A stretch of 64,000 bases of DNA from Hamiltosporidium tvaerminnensis (GCA_022605425.2 CM061250.1:186001-250000), one strand, 5' to 3'. Shown: positions 1 to 9,639, counted from the stretch's first letter. Translations and numbers: made by a program. The notes: generated by a model from the letters alone, not told the origin.

Positions 1-457
1 AATATTTTTAGGGTGTTATATATATATATTGTTATAGGTGTTATATATAATGAATAAGGATTATAAGGAATATAAGAGGTATAAGAGTTATAATGAATAT
101 AAGGGTTATAATGAATATAAGGGTTATAAGAGGTATAGGGTTAGTATAGTATTAGATATAGGGTTATATATAAGGGTGTTAATTGATGTAGAATTATAAG
201 AAAAGAAATAGGAAGTAGTAAAATATAAAAAAGTAAAAAGAAAGATAATAAGAAATAGAAAAATATTAAAAGTAAAATACTAAAAGCAAAATACTAAAAG
301 CAAAATACTAAAAGTAATAGAAAGTAGTAGAAAGTAATAGAAAGTAGTAAAATATTAAAAGCAAAATACTAAAAGTAATAGAAAGTAGTAAAAAGTAATA
401 GAAAGTAGTAAAATATAATAGAAAGTAGTAAAATATTAAATAAATTTAATTTTCTTT
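1..457. repeat. AT/purine-rich minisatellite arrays 3' of the Cac1 gene
   Basis: No gene is visible. Bases 1-180 are degenerate repeats of GGGTTATAATGAATATAA and GGTGTTATATATAA types. Bases 200-440 are an array of short units such as AGAAAGTAGTAAAATATTA and AAAGCAAAATACTAAAAG, with nearly all purines on the plus strand. The array runs to within about 20 bases of the Cac1 stop codon (minus strand). Slippage-generated sequence; no function inferred. Confidence 0.8.
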
Positions 458-2608
458 TTAAGATTTTAAATCTAAAGAATCATTTTGAAATTTTTCTGGG
501 AAAAGATCTTTTATTTTTTTAATGACAATTTGATATTTAATATAATTTTTTTCGGAAAATATTTTTGCAAATTTAAATACATCTATTTGTTTTAAGGGGG
601 AGTCTTTAGTAGATGTTTCATTTGGAGATGGGTCATTTGTAGATGGTTTTTTTAGAGATGGGTGATTCTGAGATGGTTTTTTTAGAGGGGGATCATTTGT
701 AGATGGGTGATTTAGAGATGGGTCATTTGTAGATGGTTTTTTTAGAGATGGGTGATTCTGAGATGGTTCTTTTGTAGATGGGTCACTCAAACTTGATTTA
801 CTCGAACTTGGTTTACTCAAACCTGATTTACTCAAACCTGATTTACTTGAATCTGATTTACTCAAATCTTCTTCCTTAAAATCTTCTTCCTTAAAATCTG
901 ATTCCTTTATAAGGGATTCTTTTAAGAGTGGAATTAATTCTTCTGGGAATTTGGAAAATTCAAAAAGTGGAATTTTAAGAAAATTTTGGTCAAATTCTGT
1001 AAATTTTAAAAAGATAGAATTAGGAAATACCAAATACGGTTTTTTACCTATAAATCCTTCTTCTTCACTTTCACTATTACTATCTATCCAGTCATTATTA
1101 CTATAAGAGTCTTCTTCTTCCTCTTCGTCTGTAGATCCTATATCATCTGCATCTTCTGTATCTTCCCATTCTATTTCAGAATCAAATTCATAATCTATTG
1201 AATCTGAAAGTTTTTGTAGTGAATTTTTACAGTTTATTTTGTCTTTAAAACCGTAAAATGGTGGTCGTATGGAATCGTGGAATTTAATAAATGTAAGTTT
1301 TTTTGGATTTTCTATATCTTTTGGTTTTCTTAATGTAAATTGTCCTTGGAATCGTGGATCATTTCTTTTATAAACAGTTACGTTTTCATCAAAAATTAGG
1401 GGAATAAAACGACCTTTAAATTCTGTATTTGTAGATTCTTTTTTGTTTTCTTTTTTTGCAAATAATAATAATGTTTGATTGTTTTTAATTTGTGAAGATT
1501 TTGAATTGCTTGTGGATTTTCTTTTTTGATCGTTGTTTATGGTTTTTTCCTTTTCTTTATTATTATTTGAAGATTTGTTCAATAATTCATTCTTCTGATA
1601 TTCAAGTAGGCTTTTTTCCTTTTCTTTATTATTATTTGAAGATTTGTTCAATAATTCATTCTCTTGTTCGTCAAGTAGGCTTTTTTCTATTTCTTTATTA
1701 TTTAAGGATTTGTTCAATAATTCATTCTCTTGTTCGTCAAATAAGTTTTTTTCCTTTTCTTTATTATTTAAGGATTTGTTTAATAATTTATTCTCTTGTT
1801 CGTCAAGTAGGCTTTTTTCCTTTTCTTTATTATCTTTCATTGAATTATCTAACGTTTTTCTTTTTTGATCTTCAAGTATGATTTTCTCTAATATTTTATT
1901 ATCATTAATTAAACTATCTAATAATTTCTTCTTCTGATCTTCAAGTAAGCTTTTTTCTATTTCTTTATTACTATTTAATAAATTATCTAATGATTTGCTT
2001 TTTTGATCTTCGAGTATGGTTTTCTCTAATATTTTATTATCTAAATTATTTTCACAAATAATATTTTTCTCGTCTGTTTTTAATAAAGATTCTTCTATTT
2101 CTGTATTATTTTTAGAGTCTGTATTACCAGAACTATCAATCTCAATCATTTGTAAATTTTTTGATTCTGAATTTTCTAATTTCTTATATTTTTCATATTT
2201 AAATTTATATTCTTCTAAAATATTTTTACGTTTTTTTTGTACATCAAATAAAAATATTTCTTCCAAAATAATAATATCTTTACACTCAAGAAACCATAAA
2301 CCTCCATTATTTCTTTTATTAAGATTTTTATGATATAAAGTAGGTCTACTCTTAACATATATATTACTATCTTCAAATCTATAAAACCTCCATTCCATAC
2401 TTTCATCCATCACATTTTTTATAATTTCTATTCTTTGATTTTTATCTAATAATGTATTTACATGATCAAAGAATAATGTGTCAATATCATCATAAGTGTA
2501 TGAAAGTCTTAAATACAAACAGTATGGTAATATTTCTTTTAGATTTTCTAATTCGTTATTTTTTTTAAAAGCTAACAATTTTTTGAGTGAGAATGGATGG
2601 TTTTGCAT
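458..2608 (-). CDS. CAC1: Chromatin assembly factor 1 large subunit (Cac1/CHAF1A-like)
   Basis: Large subunit of CAF-1, the nuclear chaperone that delivers new H3-H4 to replicated DNA. The identifying segment is residues about 438-482: KFHDSIRPPFYGF followed by DYEFDSEIEWED and then a long Asp/Glu tract to about 530. This matches the family signature (K-F-x-E-N-x-R-P-P-Y-x-G, then DYE-x-DSD-x-EWEE plus acidic tail). Residues 1-140 are a unique globular N-terminus. Residues about 160-376, where other CAF-1 large subunits carry the charged KER helix, consist of about ten 22-23 residue repeats built on NNKEKEKSLLDEQENELLNKS. Residues 566-673 are Ser/Pro-rich repeats (SKSGLSKSG, PSTNDPS, LKKPSQNHPS). 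A short basic C-terminus (673-716) may be a reduced winged-helix domain. The start is supported by TCCC 9-12 bases upstream (2610-2620). Length 716 residues. Confidence 0.85.
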   Translation of the reverse strand: MQNHPFSLKKLLAFKKNNELENLKEILPYCLYLRLSYTYDDIDTLFFDHVNTLLDKNQRIEIIKNVMDESMEWRFYRFEDSNIYVKSRPTLYHKNLNKRNNGGLWFLECKDIIILEEIFLFDVQKKRKNILEEYKFKYEKYKKLENSESKNLQMIEIDSSGNTDSKNNTEIEESLLKTDEKNIICENNLDNKILEKTILEDQKSKSLDNLLNSNKEIEKSLLEDQKKKLLDSLINDNKILEKIILEDQKRKTLDNSMKDNKEKEKSLLDEQENKLLNKSLNNKEKEKNLFDEQENELLNKSLNNKEIEKSLLDEQENELLNKSSNNNKEKEKSLLEYQKNELLNKSSNNNKEKEKTINNDQKRKSTSNSKSSQIKNNQTLLLFAKKENKKESTNTEFKGRFIPLIFDENVTVYKRNDPRFQGQFTLRKPKDIENPKKLTFIKFHDSIRPPFYGFKDKINCKNSLQKLSDSIDYEFDSEIEWEDTEDADDIGSTDEEEEEDSYSNNDWIDSNSESEEEGFIGKKPYLVFPNSIFLKFTEFDQNFLKIPLFEFSKFPEELIPLLKESLIKESDFKEEDFKEEDLSKSDSSKSGLSKSGLSKPSSSKSSLSDPSTKEPSQNHPSLKKPSTNDPSLNHPSTNDPPLKKPSQNHPSLKKPSTNDPSPNETSTKDSPLKQIDVFKFAKIFSEKNYIKYQIVIKKIKDLFPEKFQNDSLDLKS

Positions 2609-3417
2609 TTAAAAATGGGAATGAAAAAATTTTTTTTTTATAAATGAGAATTCTTTTAATAAAATTGTAGGTTTACTTTTTTTATTTTAGTTGGAAATAT
2701 ATTGTGAGAATAAAGATTCATCCTTATAATAAATTTGTATTTTTACTTTATTTTATAATAGAAATCTGATTAGATAGGAAATATATTGTGAGAATAATTT
2801 TTTTGCAATTTTTAATCGTATATAAAAAAACAGGTTGATTTGGAATAAACTAAATCTAAATTAAATAAAATTCTAAGTTTAATTATTTAATGAATTTTCT
2901 TTCTCTTAAACTAGTAATACAAGTAAGAAAATATAATTAAAAATAACCGAGTATTAAATTAATTTAAACTTATTTCTTATCTAAATATGAGTGGAGTCTT
3001 TATTTAAAAATATAATATCATCAATAATTATTTTCTTATAAATTCACTTTTTATTTTCTGTTATAAGTTAAAATATATGGTTTATAATTTATAGATCTTT
3101 AATAAATGTTTTATTAGAGTGAATATTAATTGTATTATTGTAGGTATTTAAGGTATATTAAGAGGTAAAATATTTTGTAATTAAAATGAAAAATAAATTG
3201 TATTATCATAAAATAAACTAATAAATAATTGTTTTATTGAAGAAGGTTCCATTGAGTTACTTCAATGAATGTATGAAGGATATAATGTGTAGCCTAGGTA
3301 TTGCCTTTAGTATGCATACGGGATGAAATGAAACGGAATGATACGCAAATATGATAATAAAAAATATTGTTGGTTATGAAAAATTTATACAGAGGAACAT
3401 TATTATTATTTATTAAC
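2609..3417. other. Intergenic, no gene seen
   Basis: AT-rich spacer between the Cac1 start and a SINE-like copy. It holds the C-run before the Cac1 ATG and likely its promoter. About 3240-3350 is slightly richer in G+C (around GTAGCCTAGGTATTGCC) but gives no readable frame; it may be an old repeat remnant. Confidence 0.6.
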
Positions 3418-3632
3418 TTGTTCCCTTCCCTACCGATGTAACACAATCTAACGATAAATCATAGCTTTGCCAATTTATAGGCGTTCCAAAGACAATTTTC
3501 TTTTGATAGGTTAGGTTGTTCGCCTCACGCAAACTTTCCGAACGAAAGATATAGAGTGCACTAACCGGAGATCGAACCCGGCCTTTGGGATTTAAATTCT
3601 AATATCCTCATCACTAGATCATTAGCGACATT
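3418..3632 (-). mobile_element. tRNA-derived SINE-like repeat, copy 1
   Basis: On the minus strand the element begins with a tRNA-like head (about 3632 down to 3553): acceptor-like CGCTAA pairing with TTAGTG, a D-arm ATC-TAGTGATGAG-GAT, a broken anticodon stem, and a T-arm CCGGG-TTCGATC-TCCGG that keeps the internal promoter B-box core GTTCGA. A body of about 135 bp follows down to the segment around TACCGATGTAACACAATC. A second copy at 41005-41208 shares the whole layout, head and body. A tRNA head joined to an unrelated body in dispersed copies is the definition of a SINE. No clear target-site duplication was found. Alternatively it is a tRNA pseudogene carried in a segmental duplication. 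Confidence 0.6.
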
Positions 3633-4239
3633 TTCAGACATTATAGAGTAAAAAAATACAACAACTGAAGATTGAATTATTTTTCGATTTATTTTTACTG
3701 AAAACAAAATCATAATGAAAAAACTTTGACTTGAATAATGCGTTGAAGAGTGTGATTTGAATATTTTTACATAAATTCGATTTTAATAGAATACATTTGT
3801 GTTGATGGCTAAGGTTAAGTTAAAAATATAGAATAAATATTGAAATGTCTATAATTACATAGTAAAGTGTATTTATCTTTAGTTTTTTATAAAATGATGT
3901 CTGAAAATTTTTTTATTGTCGAGATATCGTTATAAAATTAAAAGATTCTTATGAAGGAAATTGAAAAATGTGAACTCTTAAGAAATTCTATGTCTGATTT
4001 CAAATCAATGTAAAAAAAAACCTCAATTTATCTAAATATCTGTTGGGTTTGACGTGGAGTCTGATATTAAAGAGTGGTGTATAAATCATTAGAGATATGG
4101 AAGAATTTTTAAATTTCAAAAAGTATTGGGATTATAGGTGTTTATAAAATAAAACTGGGTGTATTATAAATAAGGGGGATGCATTATAAATTGCGACATT
4201 AAATAAATATTCAATTATTTAATATTTTTTAGACCCCTT
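3633..4239. other. Intergenic, no gene seen
   Basis: AT-rich sequence with stops in every frame. It separates the SINE-like copy from the R2-like retrotransposon fragment. Confidence 0.6.
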
Positions 4240-4790
4240 CTAAGATTCACTTCAAATAGTTGAAACAGGGAAACTTAAGAAGTATGACCTATTAGCAAAT
4301 GAGTTAGGTCTTATTTATAAATGCAGTGTAGAGATAATTCCTTATGTGATGACCTGGGACGGTATTGTGACAAAATACCATAAGACGTATGTTAAGAGAC
4401 TGCAAATACCCATGAATGTAGAGGCATATATACAATCCATAGTACTCAAGAAGACAGTCGAAACAATTTCTTTTGATCGACGAAGAGGACTTGAGTCTGG
4501 TCCAAATGCCAAAGAGAGCTGGGTGAGAGCATCATTAAGTTCTATTTTATGAGCAGAGATGAATGAGGAACCACATTTCGTTCAAAACAAGGAAGTAGAC
4601 AACGAGGAAGATGATTTTAAAGCGGAAAATACAAAAAATATTTTACCCCTTATTTCGGATGGCATAAATAACCACAGCAAAGCAACCAACAACTAATACA
4701 AATGAAGAGTTGGAGAAAGAGATAGAAGTTGTTGAACTGGTTGAAAGAATTATTTTAGAAAAGAGAAAAATTTGTTAACCCAGAATTTTA
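4240..4790 (+). mobile_element. 3' fragment of an R2-like non-LTR retrotransposon
   Basis: An open frame from about 4240 to 4552 reads KKYDLLANELGLIYKC, then VMTWDGIVTKYHKTYVKRLQ, then IQSIVLKKTVETISFDRRRG and ESWVRASLSSIL before a stop. The same peptide, in broken form, is encoded by the minus strand at 48.4-48.7 kb and about 45.2 kb, where it lies just downstream of the Cys/His motif that is intact at 63.8 kb. It is therefore the C-terminal end of the same reverse-transcriptase polyprotein, 5'-truncated here. A stop at about 4237 closes the frame upstream. The tail to about 4790 encodes acidic residues in interrupted frames and ends near TTTGTTAACCCAGAATTTT, resembling the 3' end of the 726-bp repeat family. 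Confidence 0.75.
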
Positions 4791-4900
4791 TTAAATAAAA
4801 TTTCTAGTCATAGATAAATTTACCATTACAATACTTCTAAAATATTTCCTTACAACCCTTATATCACCTATTAAAGTAAAATAGAAAAACAACTATAAAA

Positions 4901-4972
4901 GGGCAACACCGGGGATCGAACCCGGGACCTTCTGCACCCTAAGCAGATGCCATACCACTAGACCATGTCACC
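4901..4972 (-). tRNA. tRNA-Pro (anticodon AGG)
   Basis: The minus strand folds into a full cloverleaf of 72 nt without CCA. The acceptor is GGTGACA with TGTTGCC (7 pairs, two G-U). The D-arm contains GTC-TAGTGGTATG-GC. The anticodon stem is TCTGC with GCAGA around the loop TTAGGGT, giving anticodon AGG, which reads proline CCU (CCC too if A34 becomes inosine). The T-arm is CCGGG-TTCGATC-CCCGG. No intron is seen. It lies between the Cac1 and Ctf4 genes on the same strand as both. Confidence 0.93.
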
Positions 4973-5099
4973 TCACTAATTATTCTAAATAAAAAATTAA
5001 ATAAATATAGAATATAGAATGTGAAATAAAAAAAAAGTGAATAATTTTTATTCAGAAAGAGATAAATCAAATACGAAGAAAAGAGAAGAATATAAGAAA

Positions 5100-5320
5100 G
5101 TTTTTTAATTATTTCTTTACTTAATTAAACCCTAATCCCCCCATAAGAAATATATTTCTATCTTATAAATCATTACTAATTCCTAATCTCACGATGAGAC
5201 ATATATTTCTATCTTATAAATCCTTACTAATTCCTATTTCCTATTCTCACCATAAGAAATATAATTTTATCTTTTAAATAATTCCTAATTCCTATTCTCA
5301 CTATAAGGATTGTATTTTTT
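5100..5320. repeat. Minisatellite of about 60-bp units across the Ctf4 stop codon
   Basis: Three to four imperfect units of the type TTCCTATTCTCACCATAAGAAATATAtttCTATCTTATAAATc-TTACTAA (shown in part). The last unit runs into the 3' end of the Ctf4-like gene and supplies its final codons (NPYSENRN) and stop on the minus strand. Confidence 0.75.
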
Positions 5321-8300
5321 ACTTTTTATTTTCTTTAAATTTTCAGTTTCAAATTCAAATAAATTTTGTGATTTACTTACACTATCACCCAAAGAAGTAT
5401 AATTATTAGAAATATTATTAGAAGTATAAATACTAAGATCATTAGAAATACTATTAGCATTAGAACTATAAATACTATTAGAACTATAAATATTATTAGA
5501 ATTATTATTATTATTAGAAATACTATTAGCATTAGAAGTATGAATACTAGGATCATTAGAAATATTATTAGAACTATGAATACTATTATTATTTGAAGTC
5601 TTATAAATACTATTATAACCTATAGGGTTACTTACACTACTATCATTAACACTCTTATATTCTCTAAAATGCTTTACCTCTTCACTACTCTCTTCTCTCT
5701 CTTCTTTATATCCTCTTCTATACAATATATCCTTACAATACTTTATATTCTCTTTATTACTCATCAAACCTAGTAATTCAACCAAATCATAATTTAAATT
5801 TTTAACATTTCCTCCATCACTTCTTATATCCTTTATATTACCTCTACTTATACCTTTTATATCTTTTATATCACACCCCACACCCACATCACACCCTACA
5901 CCCACACCCACACCTTCTATTATATTTTTAAATTCCTTTAAAATATTCTCTTCATTACCAGCAAGTCTTTCATCAACAATTCTTATATATTCTACTTCCA
6001 ACGGATAAACACACATACCTTTCCCATACACAATACAACACCCCCCTCTAACACAAAGAACAACCCCTTCTATTCTCTGTAACAACACACACAACTTATC
6101 AACAACTTTATACAAAAATCCATTTCCCCATACAAAAATATACCCTTCTTCACTAAAATAACACCTCTCTATATTATAAAGTAAATTTATATTTTTACTT
6201 TTTAATGTTCTTATATCTAACACCTTTAATATATTAGTATTGTAAATAACACCTAATTTATATTCATATGAATTAACACCCTTTATATTTACTAATCCTA
6301 TTTCTATTATTTTTTTACCTTTTAACATATAAATAGATATTATATAATTAACACCCTCTAATTTACTTACAATACTAATAAAACGATTACTTACTGTTAT
6401 TTCAGTAATAACACCCACAGTAGAAACAGACCAGTCATTACAAGAGATATTGTTAGTATAGGTGTTGTTATAGGTGTTGTTATAGGTGTTGTTATTAGTA
6501 TTAGTATATGTGTTAGGGTTAGTATTAGTATTAGTATATGTGTTAGTATATGTGTTAGGGTTAGTATTAGTATTAGTACTAGTATAGGTGTTAGTATAGG
6601 GGTTACTTATAATATCATCCCTATTATAATCTCTATTATCACCCACCCCTCCATACCCCCTACTATCCCCCCTATTACTATCTCCATTCATAAATACCTT
6701 TAAAATATTTTCATTACTAATAACAATTCTATTTTCTGTAAAATCTATTTTATTTATTTTTTCTTTAAATTTCCTTGAAGGTCTTTTACTGTTATGATAG
6801 ATAACCTCAGTAATGACATTACAAGTAGATTTGTTAGTAGATTTGTTATTACTATTGTTATATACTGATTTGTCATATACTGATTTGTTATATACTTCAT
6901 TCTCTTCTATCTCCTTACCTCCATCTACCCCCCCATCCACCCCACAATCCCCACAATCTATATATTTATCTTCTTTTATTTGTATTACATAACCTACTTC
7001 ATTATAAAATATTAAAGAAATACCATTCTTAGTAATAGGAAGTCTTAATTTATCATAAGTATTAGATAATATATAAGAAGGGTGTTCTATATCTCTCTGC
7101 TCTCTCCCATCTATATCCTCTCCCCCCTCTATCTCATCACTACTGTATTCTACCACACTTCTTATATCACTACTACACTCATTCTCAAATAAGTTTAAAT
7201 GGTCTCCTTTATATTTCTCTGAAATATCAGTAATTCTACTTTTATTTTTAATTGTAAATTTATTATTTTCATCAGTAGAGTCACAAGAATTATAAGAAGA
7301 GTCTTCACACTCATCCTGTATGAATTTGTTGTTATTAGTATGTTTGATATTAGTATTAGTATGTTTGTTGTTAGTATTAGTATGTTTGATATTAGTATGT
7401 TTGATATTAGTATTAGTATGTTTGATATTAGTATTAGTATGTTTGTTATTAGTATGTTTGTTATTACTCTTAGTACTAATATTACTCTTACTACTAATAT
7501 CACCCTTACTCTTATTACTAATATCACCCTTACTACTACTACTACTAATATCACCCTTACTACTAATATCACACTCACTATCTTCCTCCCCACTCTCCCC
7601 ATACTCATCCTCCCCATACCTCTTCTTCTTACTCTTCTCTTCCTTTTGTTCTACAAACACTTTTTTTATTTCCATTTTACTTTCTTTAAACTTAATATTT
7701 GTCATTTCACCTTCTAAATTATTTATTTTATAAAAATATATTTTATCTTTAAAAATTAATAATCTGTTTCTATCTTCATCGAATATAAAGTTAATAAGGT
7801 TATAAGAGGTATAGTTATCTATAGTATCTATAGAGTTATAGGTATTATTATCTATAGTATCTATAGTATCTATAGTATTAGTATCTATATTATTATTATC
7901 TCTATCTATATTATCACATATAATAGTATTATCACATATAGTATTATTACTATTATCAAATTTAATATTATCACACCCATCTAAACTATTCAATATATTA
8001 CTATCTAATTCTTTGGTGGTGTCTATTTCTTTAATTAATATTTTATTATTAAAATCATACACCTTAATACTATTTCCAACTTGTAAAAACATAAGTGTTC
8101 CATTTTTATTAAATTTAATTTGTTTAATACGTTTTTTATAAGTAAAAATAACAGCAAATGCTTGTTTAGTTTTACAATATAAAAAATTATTTTCAATTAT
8201 AAATAAATATTTGTGAAAAATCATAAAATTTGAGAAAATATCGAAAGATATTTTTGAGGGGAGAAGTGTTAATCTACCTTTTTGTTCTAAGACGTATAGT

Positions 8301-8908
8301 GTTGTTGGGGAGGTGGAGATATGTAGAATTGGAGAGGATTGTTTGTAACTTATTAGGTGTTTAAAGGCATAAGGTGTATTTTGAGTATTATTTTGGGTAT
8401 TAGTGTATAAGCTACTATCTAATCTATCTAAGATATCCAATCCATCTGATCTATCCATTCTATCTAAGTTATGCATTCCATCTAATCTATCCATTCCATC
8501 CATTCCATCTGATCTATCCATTCCATCCATTCCATCGTATCTATCCATTCCATCTAATCTATCCATTCCATCCATTCCATCCATTCTATCCACTGTTGAT
8601 ATAAGAATACCTTTAATTGTGCCTGACTCATCACCTGCATATAAAAGACTGTCTTGTATTGCAATACACCGTACAGAAGAAAAAAACTTACAAATAAAAA
8701 AATCAGTTTGTGTGATAAAATCATGGAGATATATGTCACCAGATAAAGTACCTATATATATGTGTGTAGGTACTGTGTGTACACAGGTGGGTGGTGATTT
8801 GTATGTATGTGTGTATAAGTGTGATATTTGTGTGTCTAGGTTGTATAATTGGAGGTTGTTTTTGTTGTCTATGTGTGCTATTATTGAGGAAGTGTTTGAT
8901 ATTTTCAT
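5285..8908 (-). CDS. Ctf4/And-1-like replisome adaptor with WD40 and SepB-like regions
   Basis: Ctf4 (WDHD1/And-1) is a trimeric hub that joins CMG helicase to DNA polymerase alpha. Residues 1-105 and about 185-290 are beta-propeller blades (YIGTLSGDIYLHDF, LLYAGDESGTIKGI, GTLMFLQVGNSIKVYDF). Residues 611-986 follow the order of the SepB domain: a start like KNGISLIFYNEVGYVIQI, a strand-rich propeller, IERCYFSEEGYIFVWGNGFLYKVV, then PLEVEYIRI and an EE-x-x-LKEF helix, resembling the domain end in animal Ctf4. Low-complexity inserts break it up: MDGMDR repeats (106-166), KHTNTN repeats (443-530), YTNTNTN repeats (769-823) and Asn/Ser repeats (1089-1180). The start is preceded by CCCC at 8926-8935. 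Length is 1207 residues, which is long for a microsporidian. Identification is by pattern order, not strong identity; another WD40 scaffold is possible. Confidence 0.6.
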   Translation of the reverse strand: MKISNTSSIIAHIDNKNNLQLYNLDTQISHLYTHTYKSPPTCVHTVPTHIYIGTLSGDIYLHDFITQTDFFICKFFSSVRCIAIQDSLLYAGDESGTIKGILISTVDRMDGMDGMDRLDGMDRYDGMDGMDRSDGMDGMDRLDGMHNLDRMDRSDGLDILDRLDSSLYTNTQNNTQNTPYAFKHLISYKQSSPILHISTSPTTLYVLEQKGRLTLLPSKISFDIFSNFMIFHKYLFIIENNFLYCKTKQAFAVIFTYKKRIKQIKFNKNGTLMFLQVGNSIKVYDFNNKILIKEIDTTKELDSNILNSLDGCDNIKFDNSNNTICDNTIICDNIDRDNNNIDTNTIDTIDTIDNNTYNSIDTIDNYTSYNLINFIFDEDRNRLLIFKDKIYFYKINNLEGEMTNIKFKESKMEIKKVFVEQKEEKSKKKRYGEDEYGESGEEDSECDISSKGDISSSSSKGDISNKSKGDISSKSNISTKSNNKHTNNKHTNTNIKHTNTNIKHTNIKHTNTNNKHTNTNIKHTNNNKFIQDECEDSSYNSCDSTDENNKFTIKNKSRITDISEKYKGDHLNLFENECSSDIRSVVEYSSDEIEGGEDIDGREQRDIEHPSYILSNTYDKLRLPITKNGISLIFYNEVGYVIQIKEDKYIDCGDCGVDGGVDGGKEIEENEVYNKSVYDKSVYNNSNNKSTNKSTCNVITEVIYHNSKRPSRKFKEKINKIDFTENRIVISNENILKVFMNGDSNRGDSRGYGGVGDNRDYNRDDIISNPYTNTYTSTNTNTNPNTYTNTYTNTNTNPNTYTNTNNNTYNNTYNNTYTNNISCNDWSVSTVGVITEITVSNRFISIVSKLEGVNYIISIYMLKGKKIIEIGLVNIKGVNSYEYKLGVIYNTNILKVLDIRTLKSKNINLLYNIERCYFSEEGYIFVWGNGFLYKVVDKLCVLLQRIEGVVLCVRGGCCIVYGKGMCVYPLEVEYIRIVDERLAGNEENILKEFKNIIEGVGVGVGCDVGVGCDIKDIKGISRGNIKDIRSDGGNVKNLNYDLVELLGLMSNKENIKYCKDILYRRGYKEEREESSEEVKHFREYKSVNDSSVSNPIGYNSIYKTSNNNSIHSSNNISNDPSIHTSNANSISNNNNNSNNIYSSNSIYSSNANSISNDLSIYTSNNISNNYTSLGDSVSKSQNLFEFETENLKKIKSKKYNPYSENRN

Positions 8909-8961
8909 GATTTTTGTATGGAGAAGGGGAAGGGGTTGTTATATAAGTGTGATGGATAGGG

Positions 8962-9060
8962 AGTAGAAAATAAAGGGGAGTTAGTAGAGTATAAGGTGTT
9001 AGTAGAAAATAAAGGGGAGTTAGTAGAGTATAAGGTGTTAGTACAGTATAAGGTGTTAAT
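8962..9060 (+). repeat. 39-bp tandem repeat upstream of Ctf4-like gene
   Basis: The unit beginning AGTAGAAAATAAAGGGGAGT starts at 8962 and again at 9001 (period 39), followed by partial units carrying AAGGTGTTAGTA. The array lies within 60 bases of the Ctf4-like start and so occupies its promoter region. The rest, to about 9240, is more degenerate GGTTATAATATATTAGAA-type repeat. Confidence 0.75.
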
Positions 9061-9250
9061 AGATAAGTGTGTAAGATAAAATTATTATTGTAGTGTTAAT
9101 AGATATATTAGGGGTAATAGATATATTAGGGTTAATAGATATGTTAGAGGATTTAGTAGAAGAGATGTTATAATAGGTTACTAGATATATATTAGAAGGG
9201 TTATAATATATTAGAAGGGTTATATATTATAAATGATTAACGGTATGAAA

Positions 9251-9594
9251 TAACACTCTCTTACATTATAGAATATATTATATTATATAATAACACTCTC
9301 TTACATTATAGAATATATTATATTATATAATAACACCCTCTTACATTATAGAATATATTATATCATGTAATAACACCCTCTTAGTATATAGAATATATTA
9401 TATTATATAATAACACCCTCTTAGTATATAGAATATATTATATTATATAATAACACCCTCTTAGTATATAGAATATATTATATTATATAATAACACCCTC
9501 TTACATTATAGAATATATTATATCATGTAATAACACCCTCTTAGTATATAGAATATATTATATTATATAATAACACCCTCTTAGTATATAGAAT
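9251..9594. repeat. 40-bp minisatellite, about 8.5 copies
   Basis: The unit is TAACACCCTCTTAGTATATA followed by GAATATATTATATTATATAA, 40 bp. Variants differ by TTACATTATA versus TTAGTATATA and by TATCATGTAA versus TATTATATAA, and the variant order itself repeats, suggesting multi-unit duplication. It lies between divergent regulatory sides: upstream of the Ctf4-like gene and downstream of Sub2. Confidence 0.9.
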
Positions 9595-9639
9595 AGTTAA
9601 TAAAACATCTTAGTAGTAAGAAAATATAAATCCTTTAAT

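Noticed and set aside
1492-1881. Plus-strand Phe/Leu-rich repeat frames
   Set aside because: Antisense of the Cac1 repeat region; no C-run and no independent evidence.
3545-3632. Functional tRNA gene
   Set aside because: The T-arm is good but the anticodon stem is broken, and the head continues into a body shared with a second locus; called SINE-like instead.
5285-5320. C-terminal NPY motif of the Ctf4-like protein as a conserved family tail
   Set aside because: These codons come from the minisatellite unit, so any likeness to family tails is probably accidental.
7320-7733. Plus-strand frames rich in Leu/Val/Ile repeats
   Set aside because: They are antisense shadows of the KHTNTN repeat codons of the Ctf4-like gene.
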